A DNA stretch of 64,000 nucleotides, taken from DASVRZ01 sp038228695. Lineage in GTDB: Bacteria > Verrucomicrobiota > Verrucomicrobiia > Chthoniobacterales > DASVRZ01. A model generated the notes under the pieces. The model searched no databases. It was given only the letters and a program-made list of their open reading frames with translations, and was not told where the DNA came from. The stretch lies in contig JBBRPA010000002.1 of assembly GCA_038228695.1 (NCBI GenBank), forward strand, positions 52,791-116,790, in the 5' to 3' direction. The position numbers were made by a program, and so were the translations under genes. Below are positions 44,777 to 53,281 of this stretch, one piece after another; the stretch's first letter is position 1; every line of letters begins with the position of its first letter.

Positions 44777-46389
44777 GACTAGCGCACGTTCGGAAACTTC
44801 TTCTCACACTGATCTGTCTCGCCCTCGCCGCACCAGCGATGGCCGAAACGAAAGCCGACCGCGCCGCAAAGGATAAAATCCTCCTCTTCGGGAACGGCTC
44901 GGAGCCGCAGAATCTCGATCCCCACACCGTCCGGGGTGTCACCGAAAATCACATTATTAGTGCGTTGATCGAGGGCTTGATTGCCTATCATCCGACGGAT
45001 CAAGCGTTGCCCGAGCCAGGCATGGCTGATCGTTGGGAGCACAACTTAGATGCGAGCGAGTGGACTTTCCACATCCGCGATGGGGCAAAGTGGTCCAACG
45101 GCGACCCCGTAAAGGCTGCTGATTTCGTTTTTTCATTCCACCGCATCCTCTCGCCGAATCTAGCCGCGGACTATGCTGACCAACTCTACATTATGAAAGG
45201 TGCGGAGGATTTCCACAAAGGGAAGTTGACCGACTTTGATGCGGTCGGAGTTAAGGCGCTCGATGACCAGAACCTACGCATTACTTTGGTTGGCCCGACA
45301 CCGTATTTCCTCTCCGCGCTGACCCATTACTCGTGGTATCCGGTGCATCCCGCGACGATTCTAAAATTTGGCAAAATCGACGACCGTGTCTCGGCATGGA
45401 CCCGGCCAGAAAATTTCGTTGGCAACGGGCCTTTCAAGCTGAAGGAATGGAAAGTCAATGAGGTCATCACGGTCGAGCGCAACCCTCTTTATTGGGATGC
45501 GAAAACCGTCAAGCTCAACGGTATTCAGTATTACCCGATCGAGGACCAGAATACCGAGGAGCGCGCGTTTCGCGCCGGCGATTTGCATATTACCAACGAA
45601 GTGCCGCTCGACAAAATCCCCGGGTATCGGCGCGATAACAAAGACCTGATCTTGGTTGATCCCTATCTTGGGACCTACTTCTATCGACTCAATGTTAACA
45701 AACCAGCGCTAAAAGATGTTCGTGTGCGCGAGGCTCTTAATCTTGCTCTCGATCGCGACTCGATCGTCGAAAACATCACCCGTGGCGGACAACTCCCGGC
45801 GCTCGGCTACACCCCGCAGGGAATGGGGCGCTACAAAACACCTGAACTCATGTCTTACGACCCAGACAAAGCGCGCAAGCTCCTCGCAGAGGCGGGTTAT
45901 CCGGATGGCAAAGGCTTTCCGAAATATGAAATCCTAATCAACACCTCAGAGTCGCACAAAACTGTCGCCGAGGCGATCCAACAAATGTGGAAGCAGGAAC
46001 TCGGCATCGATATCGGCATTCGCAACGAGGAATGGAAGGTTTACCTAGATTCCCAGACGAATATGAAATACGACATCACGCGCTCCGGTTGGATCGGTGA
46101 TTACATGGATCCCGTCACTTTCCTAACCATGTGGACCACCGGTAACGGCAACAACAACACCGGTTGGTCAAACGCGGAGTATGATAGCCTGATCAAGCAA
46201 TCCTTCCTTGAGGCAGACGAGGCGAAACGTTTTGCGCTCCTCGAAAAAGCCGAAACGATTTTGCTAAAAAATCCGCCGTTCGCTACCATTTATTGGTATA
46301 CCCGCGTCTATCTAAAAAGTGCGCATGTCGTAAACTGGAATTCACTCCTGCTCGACAACCATAATTTTAAATACATCGATTTGAAATGA
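44773..46389 (+). CDS. oppA: oligopeptide ABC transporter substrate-binding protein
   Basis: 538 residues with a signal peptide ending near APAMA, then the SBP_bac_5 pattern: EPQNLDPHTVRGVTENHI, then WTFHIRDGAKWSNGDPVKAADFVFSF and YRLNVNKPALKDVRVREALN. It captures peptides in the periplasm for OppBCDF. Coupled to the upstream peptidase gene, which would supply its ligands. The substrate is inferred from context and family. Confidence 0.93.
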   Translation: MRLAHVRKLLLTLICLALAAPAMAETKADRAAKDKILLFGNGSEPQNLDPHTVRGVTENHIISALIEGLIAYHPTDQALPEPGMADRWEHNLDASEWTFHIRDGAKWSNGDPVKAADFVFSFHRILSPNLAADYADQLYIMKGAEDFHKGKLTDFDAVGVKALDDQNLRITLVGPTPYFLSALTHYSWYPVHPATILKFGKIDDRVSAWTRPENFVGNGPFKLKEWKVNEVITVERNPLYWDAKTVKLNGIQYYPIEDQNTEERAFRAGDLHITNEVPLDKIPGYRRDNKDLILVDPYLGTYFYRLNVNKPALKDVRVREALNLALDRDSIVENITRGGQLPALGYTPQGMGRYKTPELMSYDPDKARKLLAEAGYPDGKGFPKYEILINTSESHKTVAEAIQQMWKQELGIDIGIRNEEWKVYLDSQTNMKYDITRSGWIGDYMDPVTFLTMWTTGNGNNNTGWSNAEYDSLIKQSFLEADEAKRFALLEKAETILLKNPPFATIYWYTRVYLKSAHVVNWNSLLLDNHNFKYIDLK

Positions 46390-46391
46390 AT

Positions 46392-46455
46392 AGGGTAGCA
46401 CAAGCTTCCAGCTTGTTTGTCACCACCCCAACAAGCTGGAAGCTTGTTCTACCTG
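46392..46455. repeat. dispersed inverted repeat of the ACAAGCTTCCAGCTTGT type within the opp operon
   Basis: Perfect 17-bp arms ACAAGCTTCCAGCTTGT (46400-46416) and its complement (46431-46447); flanks extend the match to about 24 bp with few mismatches. It fills the 73-bp gap between oppA and oppB. Repeats of this kind occur scattered in related genomes; here it could tune the amount of the binding protein relative to the permeases. Confidence 0.75.
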
Positions 46456-46462
46456 TTTTACG

Positions 46463-47395
46463 ATGATCAAGTTCACCTTACAGCGGTTGCTTCAGTTAGT
46501 GCCAGTGCTGCTCATCGTCATCACGGTCACCTTCTGGATGTCGAAAAAAGCACCGGGCGGCCCCTTCAGCGCAGAACGTAAGGTCGCGCCCCAGGTGATG
46601 GCGAAAATGAACGCCTACTACGGGCTCGACAAACCACTTCTTCAGCAATACCTGCTCTACCTCAAAAATCTTGTCCTTCGCGGTGACCTCGGCCCGTCGT
46701 TTACCTATCCGACCGAATCAGTTAACCAAGTCATTGCCCGCTCCTTCCCAGTCTCGCTTCAAGTCGGCTCCCTCGCGATGCTTCTCGCGCTGTTTATCGG
46801 CATTCCGCTCGGTGTGTTAGCTGCGGTGAAAAAGAACTCTCTCGCCGATTATTTTTCGATGTCCTTCGCAATGAGCGGCATCTGCCTGCCCACGTTCGTG
46901 ATGGGCCCCATTTTGGCGATCGTCTTTGGGCTTTGGCTCAAATGGGGTAACGTATTCGGCCTAGAAAAATCCGGCAATGCTTGGCTGCCCCCGATTTTTT
47001 TGCCGGCTCTCACCCTAGGACTTTTTTACGGCGCCTACGTCGCGCGATTGACCCGCAGCGGCATGCTCGAAATTTTGAATCAGGACTATATCCGCACCGC
47101 CCGCGCTAAAGGGGTGGGGAGCTTTCGGGTCATTTGGAAACACGCGCTGAAGGGTGGCATGATGCCGGTGGTGTCCTTCCTCGGACCCGCATTAGCCGGG
47201 CTCATCTCGGGCTCGTTCGTTGTGGAAAAAGTCTTCAAGCTTCCCGGTCTGGGCAACGAATTCATTAAAGGCGCGTTCAACCGCGACTATTCGCTCATTC
47301 TCGGGACGGTCATTTTCTACGCGGTGCTGATCGTTCTTTTTAATCTGCTCGTGGACATCATTCACGCATGGCTCGACCCACGCATTCGGCAATGA
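46463..47395 (+). CDS. oppB: oligopeptide ABC transporter permease, OppB-type
   Basis: 310 residues with about six hydrophobic segments. Opens MIKFTLQRLLQLVPVLLIVI as OppB does; the cytoplasmic coupling motif is YIRTARAKGVGSFRVIWKHA. Its stop overlaps the oppC start (ATGA at 47392), so they are co-translated. Confidence 0.94.
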   Translation: MIKFTLQRLLQLVPVLLIVITVTFWMSKKAPGGPFSAERKVAPQVMAKMNAYYGLDKPLLQQYLLYLKNLVLRGDLGPSFTYPTESVNQVIARSFPVSLQVGSLAMLLALFIGIPLGVLAAVKKNSLADYFSMSFAMSGICLPTFVMGPILAIVFGLWLKWGNVFGLEKSGNAWLPPIFLPALTLGLFYGAYVARLTRSGMLEILNQDYIRTARAKGVGSFRVIWKHALKGGMMPVVSFLGPALAGLISGSFVVEKVFKLPGLGNEFIKGAFNRDYSLILGTVIFYAVLIVLFNLLVDIIHAWLDPRIRQ

Positions 47396-48456
47396 CCGCT
47401 GCATCCGAGATCGAACACGGCACTTCCTTGTGGCGCGATGCCTGGCATCGGCTCGCACGCAACAAACTGGCCGTGCTGGGTTTGGTTAACTTCATTCTGA
47501 TCACACTTTTCTGTTTGCTGGGTCCGTCTTTCGTTCCCTACAAATTCGATGAACAGGCCCGGACCCTCCAGTCCAGCCGGCCAGGCGAGTTGATCTTTGC
47601 GCGCGATCTCACGCGAAACAAAAGCCGCGAACCACGCACGGATTACATTCCGCTCTCCAAAATGATCGATGAAAGCGCGTTCGTTTCGTTGAGCCGGCAG
47701 GAGGTCGCAGAAAAGGTGGAAAAATTGAAACGCCGTGAAACGGTCCAAGCTGGACGTTATACCTATTCGCGCTCCACGCGGCATCACGTTCTCGGGACGG
47801 ACGCGCTCGGGCGCGATTTGTTAGTTCGCCTCATGTATGGAGGACGCATTTCCATCGGCGTGGGATTGGCGGCCACGGCTGTTTCCATCTTGATCGGCGT
47901 GCTCTACGGGGCAATCTCGGGCTACCTAGGCGGGAATGTTGACACCGCCATGATGCGGATCGTGGACATCCTCTATACGATTCCATTCACGATTTTTGTT
48001 ATCCTGCTGATGGTCTTCCTTCCACGCAGCATCTGGTTGCTCTTCCTAGCTATCGGAGCGGTTGAATGGCTGACCATGGCCCGCATTGTGCGCGGCGAGG
48101 TGACCGCGCTGAAACACCGTGAATTCATCGAGGCGGCGATTTCGCTTGGACTCGGCAGGCTACACATTATTTTCCGCCATCTCATACCGAACGTGATGGG
48201 ATCGGTGATCGTTTACTCCACTCTGACGGTGCCCAACGTCATGCTTCTGGAAGCGGTCCTGAGCTTTCTCGGCCTCGGGGTGCAGCCTCCGATGAGTAGT
48301 TGGGGCGTGCTCATTGACGACGGGGCCAAGACGCTGGAAACGACTCCGTGGCTTCTGCTTTTTCCAGCTGCACTCTTTTCGCTCACCCTTTTTTCGCTGA
48401 ACTTTCTCGGCGACGGCCTCCGCGACGCCCTCGACCCGCGCGCTTCCAAAGACTAG
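47392..48456 (+). CDS. oppC: oligopeptide ABC transporter permease, OppC-type
   Basis: ATG 47392 gives 354 residues (MTAASEIEHGTSLWRDAWHR). Long for OppC because of a roughly 110-residue periplasmic insert after the first helix (PGELIFARDLTRNKSREPRT). The permease core has VLGTDALGRDLLVRLMYGGR and the coupling motif FIEAAISLGLGRLHIIFRHL. The ORF also extends to 47368, which is inside oppB. Confidence 0.93.
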   Translation: MTAASEIEHGTSLWRDAWHRLARNKLAVLGLVNFILITLFCLLGPSFVPYKFDEQARTLQSSRPGELIFARDLTRNKSREPRTDYIPLSKMIDESAFVSLSRQEVAEKVEKLKRRETVQAGRYTYSRSTRHHVLGTDALGRDLLVRLMYGGRISIGVGLAATAVSILIGVLYGAISGYLGGNVDTAMMRIVDILYTIPFTIFVILLMVFLPRSIWLLFLAIGAVEWLTMARIVRGEVTALKHREFIEAAISLGLGRLHIIFRHLIPNVMGSVIVYSTLTVPNVMLLEAVLSFLGLGVQPPMSSWGVLIDDGAKTLETTPWLLLFPAALFSLTLFSLNFLGDGLRDALDPRASKD

Positions 48457-48460
48457 CCCA

Positions 48461-49447
48461 ATGTCACTGTTAGAAGTCTCCCATCTCACGACCAGATTTC
48501 ACACCCGCGGCGGCGTCGTCCGGGCGGTGGAAGATGTTAGTTTTTCGCTCGAACCGGGTGAGACGCTCGGGATTGTTGGGGAATCTGGATCAGGAAAATC
48601 AGTCACATGCTATTCACTACTCGGGCTGATTCCCATGCCGCCGGGCCGCATCGAACGCGGAACCGCTCTCTTTGACGGAACCGACTTGCTCCACTGTTCC
48701 AGAAAACGCCTCAACCAAATCCGAGGGAAACGAATCTCAATTATCTTTCAGGATCCGATGACCTCGCTCAACCCCTACTTGCGGGTCGCCGAACAACTCG
48801 TTGAGCCATTGCTCATTCATGAAAAAATGTCCCGATCCGCCGCTTTGAAACGTGCCATCATCGCTTTGGATGAAGTCGGGGTTCAGGACGCGTCGAGACG
48901 GATTCATTTCTATCCGCATGAATTCAGCGGAGGCATGAGACAGCGCGTGATGATCGCGATGGCCTTGATTGGCAAGCCGGAAATCCTCATCGCTGACGAG
49001 CCGACAACTGCGCTCGACGTCACCGTGCAGGCGCAGATTCTCGAACTTATTCGTGAACGACAGAAAGAACTCGGCACCGCAGTGATTTTCATCACGCACG
49101 ATCTGGGCGTGGTCGCTTCCTTTTGTGACCGGGTGAACGTGATGTATGCCGGGCGGATTGTGGAGTCCGCGACCACAACGGAAATCTTTCGTGATCCGCT
49201 GCATCCCTACAATGCGGCGCTCCAGCGAAGTATCCCCGCGCTGCAGCCGAAGAATGCCGAACTCTACACGATCGCCGGACTCCCACCGGATCTAGCACGG
49301 TTGCCTGCCGGATGTCCATTTGCAGCTAGGTGCGATTATGCGATTGAAGTTTGTGGGAACACATCCGTCGAATTGCTCGTTCAAAAGCCTAATCATTCCA
49401 CTGCCTGTCTGCGCGTGCAACGTGGCGAAATCCAACTGAAAGCTTAA
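48461..49447 (+). CDS. oppD: oligopeptide ABC transporter ATPase, OppD-type
   Basis: 328 residues. Walker A GIVGESGSGKS, ABC signature SGGMRQRVMIAMAL, Walker B ILIADEPTTALDVT, and the peptide-transporter C-terminal oligopeptide segment with a Cys cluster (CPFAARCDYAIEVC) that in some family members binds an Fe-S cluster. Starts 5 bp after oppC. Confidence 0.95.
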   Translation: MSLLEVSHLTTRFHTRGGVVRAVEDVSFSLEPGETLGIVGESGSGKSVTCYSLLGLIPMPPGRIERGTALFDGTDLLHCSRKRLNQIRGKRISIIFQDPMTSLNPYLRVAEQLVEPLLIHEKMSRSAALKRAIIALDEVGVQDASRRIHFYPHEFSGGMRQRVMIAMALIGKPEILIADEPTTALDVTVQAQILELIRERQKELGTAVIFITHDLGVVASFCDRVNVMYAGRIVESATTTEIFRDPLHPYNAALQRSIPALQPKNAELYTIAGLPPDLARLPAGCPFAARCDYAIEVCGNTSVELLVQKPNHSTACLRVQRGEIQLKA

Positions 49448-49450
49448 CCC

Positions 49451-50440
49451 ATGTCTGCCGCCAAACCACTTTTGGAACTTCAGGATCTAAGGATGTATTT
49501 TCCGCTCCACAGCGGTGCTCTGCTTCGGCGCGTGACTGGTCAAGTCAAAGCCGTTGACGGAGTCACGCTTTCTCTAAAGGCGGGTGAAATCCTCGGTCTG
49601 GTTGGGGAATCCGGCTGTGGAAAATCCACGCTCGCCCGCACCATTCTGCGCCTGCTCGAGGCCACGTCCGGCACCATCCGACTCGAAGGAGAAAAATTAA
49701 CCGGCGTTTCCCAGCGACTTCTCCGTCGCCAGCGGGTCAATTTTCAAATGATCTTCCAGGATCCCTACGCGAGCCTCAACCCGCGCATGACGGTGTTCGA
49801 CACGCTCGCCGAAGCCATTCGCACGCGAAAGCGGATCAAAGGAGAGGCGTTGGAAAGTGCGGTCGCCGTGCTCATGACAACCGTCGGTCTGTCTCCTAAC
49901 CTCATGCGTAAATATCCGCATGAGTTCAGCGGTGGCCAGCGTCAGCGCATCGCGATTGCGCGCGCACTCGCCCCAGAACCTAGATTAATTATCGCTGACG
50001 AACCAGTTTCCGCCCTTGATGTTAGCATCCAGTCTCAGATCATCAACCTTCTGCAAAAGCTCAGCCGGGAACGTGGCCTGACGCTTATTTTTATCTCGCA
50101 CGACCTCTCAGTCGTCAAACACATCAGCGACCGGATCGCAGTAATGTATCTGGGGAAAATTGTCGAAGTCGGACCGGCTGTCCAAGTCGTCGAAAAACCG
50201 CTGCACCCCTACACGAAAGCGCTCGTTAGCGCGATTCCTATCCCGGACCCGGAACGGGAAAAAAATCGCCAGCGAATCATCCTGAGCGGCGATCCACCGT
50301 CCCCGATCAATCCACCCGTAGGTTGCGCTTTTCATCCGCGTTGTCCTTACGCCATTGAGCCGTGCAAAATTCGGCCACCCGTTCTGGTCCAGCACAAGTC
50401 TCATCAACTCGCTGCCTGCATCCGCGTCGGGGAAATCTAG
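49451..50440 (+). CDS. oppF: oligopeptide ABC transporter ATPase, OppF-type
   Basis: 329 residues. Walker A GLVGESGCGKSTLAR, signature SGGQRQRIAIARALAPEPR, Walker B LIIADEPVSALDVS, and the C-terminal CAFHPRCPYAIEPC cluster. Begins 4 bp after oppD and completes the importer. About 138 bp without a gene separate it from the convergent sugar transporter gene. Confidence 0.95.
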   Translation: MSAAKPLLELQDLRMYFPLHSGALLRRVTGQVKAVDGVTLSLKAGEILGLVGESGCGKSTLARTILRLLEATSGTIRLEGEKLTGVSQRLLRRQRVNFQMIFQDPYASLNPRMTVFDTLAEAIRTRKRIKGEALESAVAVLMTTVGLSPNLMRKYPHEFSGGQRQRIAIARALAPEPRLIIADEPVSALDVSIQSQIINLLQKLSRERGLTLIFISHDLSVVKHISDRIAVMYLGKIVEVGPAVQVVEKPLHPYTKALVSAIPIPDPEREKNRQRIILSGDPPSPINPPVGCAFHPRCPYAIEPCKIRPPVLVQHKSHQLAACIRVGEI

Positions 50441-50578
50441 GATGCTCCCTTTTTTCTATGCGCACTACTGCCTAGCGATAAAAATCGCGGAATGGAGAAC
50501 GATCTAGGGCCTCAAATGTGCTCCCAAAATAGACGGACCCAGCCACAACCGGCATTCGGCCCAAGGGCAAACTCGGAC

Positions 50579-51931
50579 CTAGTGTCCGCCGCTGGTTGAC
50601 ACACCGACAACAGATTCTGACTTGCTGAGTCTGAGCCAATTGAAGCCGTAGAAGGCCACAAAAGCGAAACAACCCAAAGGCACAATAAAGGCCCGCGACA
50701 TATCGTATTTGTCCCCGACATAGCCCATCAGTTTGGGCAGAATCGCTCCTCCCATGATTGCCATCACAATAAATGCGGACGCTTTTTTGGCACGAACGCC
50801 AAGGCCATGGATTCCTAGGGCAAAGATCGTCGGGAACATGATCGACATAAAGAAATAGCTCATAAATACGGCGACTACGGAGATCCAACCCAGCTTGAGA
50901 AAAACCAGCAGACAGATGATGACGTTGATGAATGCATAAAGTCCCAGCACGGAATGCGCGGGAAATTTTTTCAAAATCGCCGCCCCGGAGAAGCGCCCGG
51001 CGAGGAAGCAGAAAAAGCCCAGCGACGCTAGGTTGGCAGCACCTTTATCAGCCAACTGCAAAGTTCCATTCGCGCCGATCTCAAACCAGTTTTTTAGAAA
51101 ACCAGAAGTCCAAGCCTCCGGCAGAGGCGGCACCTCCGTTGTCATGTAATTAATGAAAAAACTAAAGATGCCCGACTGCGCCGCAACGTAGAGAAACTGC
51201 GCGGCGACCGCCATCACGAAATGCGGATGCGACCAGATGGAATGCGATACGCCCGGCGAAGTATCGTCGAGATGATAATCGTCCTCGACCTTGATGTCCG
51301 GCACGTTGGCAAAATAGAAAATGATCGCTAGCACGATCACCACCACGCCCACGGCTGCGTAGGGAATCCAGAGAGTTTCGCTGCCCGTGCTCGCGCCGGT
51401 GGCATCTTTGCCGTAGAAAAACATCCCGCCCGCGATGGGACCGAAAATCCATCCGATGCCGTTGCAGGATTGCGCCAAATTGATGCGCGTGGCGGCAAAT
51501 TTCTGATCGCCTAACACGGTTGTGTAGGGATTCGCGATCGTCTCCAGAAAGGTTAGCCCAGCGGCGATAACGCACACCCCTAGGAGGAACGCCCAGAATG
51601 ACGCGATATGCGTCGCCGGGATAAACCAGAAGCCACCCACCGCGACCATCAGCAAGCCGGTGATGATGCCCCCTTTGTAGCCCAGTTTACCCGCCAGCCA
51701 GCCAGCGGGCAAAGCCATCAGGAAATAGCCGAGATAATGGGCAAACTGCACCCAGGCCGACTGCGCGAGCGTGAGATGCAACTCTCTCTGGAAATGCTTG
51801 TCCATCACATCGATCATCCCGTTGCAGAAGCCCCAGAGTAGGAAAAGGGAGCTAACGAGCAAAAAAGTGACAAATACATTTTTACCGTCGGGAGTGACAA
51901 ACAGGGACGACTTGGGCGAGGGGGAATTCAT
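50579..51931 (-). CDS. sugar MFS transporter, FucP-like
   Basis: 450 residues with about twelve membrane segments. FVTFLLVSSLFLLWGFCNGM and FAHYLGYFLMALPAGWLAGK are the FucP-type first helices, followed by FLETIANPYTTVLGD. L-fucose/proton symporters and related glucose/galactose carriers share this pattern. Conserved acidic and Asn residues are kept in helix 1 and the FLETIANPY segment. The sugar is probably a deoxyhexose, pentose or hexose; L-fucose is suggested by the neighbouring GH95 remnant. Confidence 0.88.
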   Translation of the reverse strand: MNSPSPKSSLFVTPDGKNVFVTFLLVSSLFLLWGFCNGMIDVMDKHFQRELHLTLAQSAWVQFAHYLGYFLMALPAGWLAGKLGYKGGIITGLLMVAVGGFWFIPATHIASFWAFLLGVCVIAAGLTFLETIANPYTTVLGDQKFAATRINLAQSCNGIGWIFGPIAGGMFFYGKDATGASTGSETLWIPYAAVGVVVIVLAIIFYFANVPDIKVEDDYHLDDTSPGVSHSIWSHPHFVMAVAAQFLYVAAQSGIFSFFINYMTTEVPPLPEAWTSGFLKNWFEIGANGTLQLADKGAANLASLGFFCFLAGRFSGAAILKKFPAHSVLGLYAFINVIICLLVFLKLGWISVVAVFMSYFFMSIMFPTIFALGIHGLGVRAKKASAFIVMAIMGGAILPKLMGYVGDKYDMSRAFIVPLGCFAFVAFYGFNWLRLSKSESVVGVSTSGGH

Positions 51932-52260
51932 AGAGTTTGGATGAAAGACAAATAATGGAAGTCAGGATTCCTGCCGTCAAGTCTAAGTCTCTAGGAATGA
52001 CGCGATGGCTTAAACACACCTCGCGGCGAGATATTATCCACTTCAAGTGATGAAGTAGTGGAGCGGAGGGGCGCCGAACCTCTCAACCTATCCTGCAAGA
52101 AACAGCAAAATAACGAGTAGGTGCACTTTATATGCACTCAATGCGCGCCCTAATGCGAAATGCCGCCTCTAAGCGCGGTCGAAGACTTTAACGGTAGTTT
52201 GGTTACCCATCAGCCGGGCCGAGTCTCACTTGGTCTCGGGAGCAACATCAACCAAGGAGG
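51932..52260. other. intergenic DNA, nothing supported
   Basis: About 330 bp upstream of the MFS gene hold no convincing frame, RNA or repeat. The promoter of the MFS gene should be near 51950-52050 on the reverse strand, but I cannot assign it. Confidence 0.4.
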
Positions 52261-52515
52261 AAACATGGCAAGACCCAGCCATTACTCACCGGCGTCGCCA
52301 CCAAGCCGCAACTGCGCCTCGCCGAAAGCGTCGATACAGACGCCAATTGCAGCTTCTTCGCCGCCACCCTTGACTACGAATTTGTCCAAATAGGTCCTGA
52401 TTTTCGAGCGGCGGAAGGCGGCTGGATCGGTGCGAAAGTCGGCTTCTTCAGCCTAGCTTCCGCGAGTGGTTTTTCCACTGGTAGCGCCGCCTTTCAGCAC
52501 TTCCACTTTTCCTAA
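52261..52515 (+). pseudogene. remnant of a GH43-type glycosidase C-terminus
   Basis: One frame keeps HGKTQPLLTGVATKPQLRLA, VDTDANCSFFAATLDYEFVQ and PDFRAAEGGWIGAKVGFFSL before a stop at 52515. The final motif, Gly-x-Trp-Ile-Gly-Ala-Lys-Val-Gly, is typical of the C-terminal domain of GH43 beta-xylosidase/arabinofuranosidase proteins. There is no start and no catalytic domain upstream, so this is a 3' fragment of a lost gene. The upstream segment is out of frame. Confidence 0.65.
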
Positions 52516-52555
52516 TTTACGTTGCTCGGGAAGCTGTCGTATAACTAGAGCTCGA

Positions 52556-53278
52556 TCATGGCTTTGATGACGCCAGTTTCGGGTTTAGTCCAAGCGGGGA
52601 AATCGGTGACGATGTTTTCAAAGCGACCTCGGTGGGTAATCCACAGGGTCGTATCGATCCGGCCCGATTCCTAAAGATGGCAACGCCTTTTTCCCGATAG
52701 TAGGGCAGCATCTCCGCGAGTGCGGTGTCGTTCAGGCAGTAGTGGCAGTAGGATTGGATTTGATCCACCGATGTGCGGTCGAGAACGTATTTTTGCAGTC
52801 TGAGCGGGAGAGAGGAAATGCCGACGAAGCGCACTTTACCAGTGGCTTGCACGGCTTTGAGCGAGGGGATGGTTTCATTTACGATCTGCTCCATGTCACC
52901 AAACTCCATGTCGTGGACTTGGATGAAATCAATGTGCTCCACGCCGAGGCGCGCGAGGCTTTCGTCCACGCTGCGGGTGACGCGTTCAGCGCTGAAATCG
53001 AAGTCCTCCTGATTGTAGCCGTAGCGGGCGACTTTGGTGGCGAGCAGATACTTTTCACGGGGGATTTCCCGGAGCGCTTTGCCGAGCACAGTCTCCGCTT
53101 TGGTGAGGCCGTAAAACGGCGCAGTGTCGATGAGGTTAATGCCGTGATCGATGGCAGTGTGGACGGTGCGGATGCCTTCGCTTTCATCAATGTCGCGGAA
53201 GGCTCCGCCCAGCGACGACCCGCCAAAGGAGAGGATGGAAACGTCGAGGCCGGTGTTACCGAGTTTGCGGGTTTTCAT
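52556..53278 (-). pseudogene. aldo/keto reductase with a lost C-terminus
   Basis: Codons 1-205 encode an aldo/keto reductase of the L-galactose/L-fucose dehydrogenase branch: MKTRKLGNTGLDVSILSFGG, the catalytic Asp-Tyr-Lys-His set (DTAPFYG, LATKVAR, and the VHDMEFG His). After LPYYREKGVAIFRN the family sequence stops and the frame runs into unrelated residues ending at 52556, about 80-100 residues short. Another frame on the same strand encodes GRFENIVTDFPAWTKPETG, a remnant of something else. Probably inactive, or a truncated product. It is 4 bp downstream of the UxaE-like gene. Confidence 0.7.
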
Positions 53279-53281
53279 AGG

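Noticed and set aside
52041..52110. possible tRNA-like or repeat sequence upstream of the GH43 remnant
   Set aside because: No acceptor pairing or T-arm consensus could be built.
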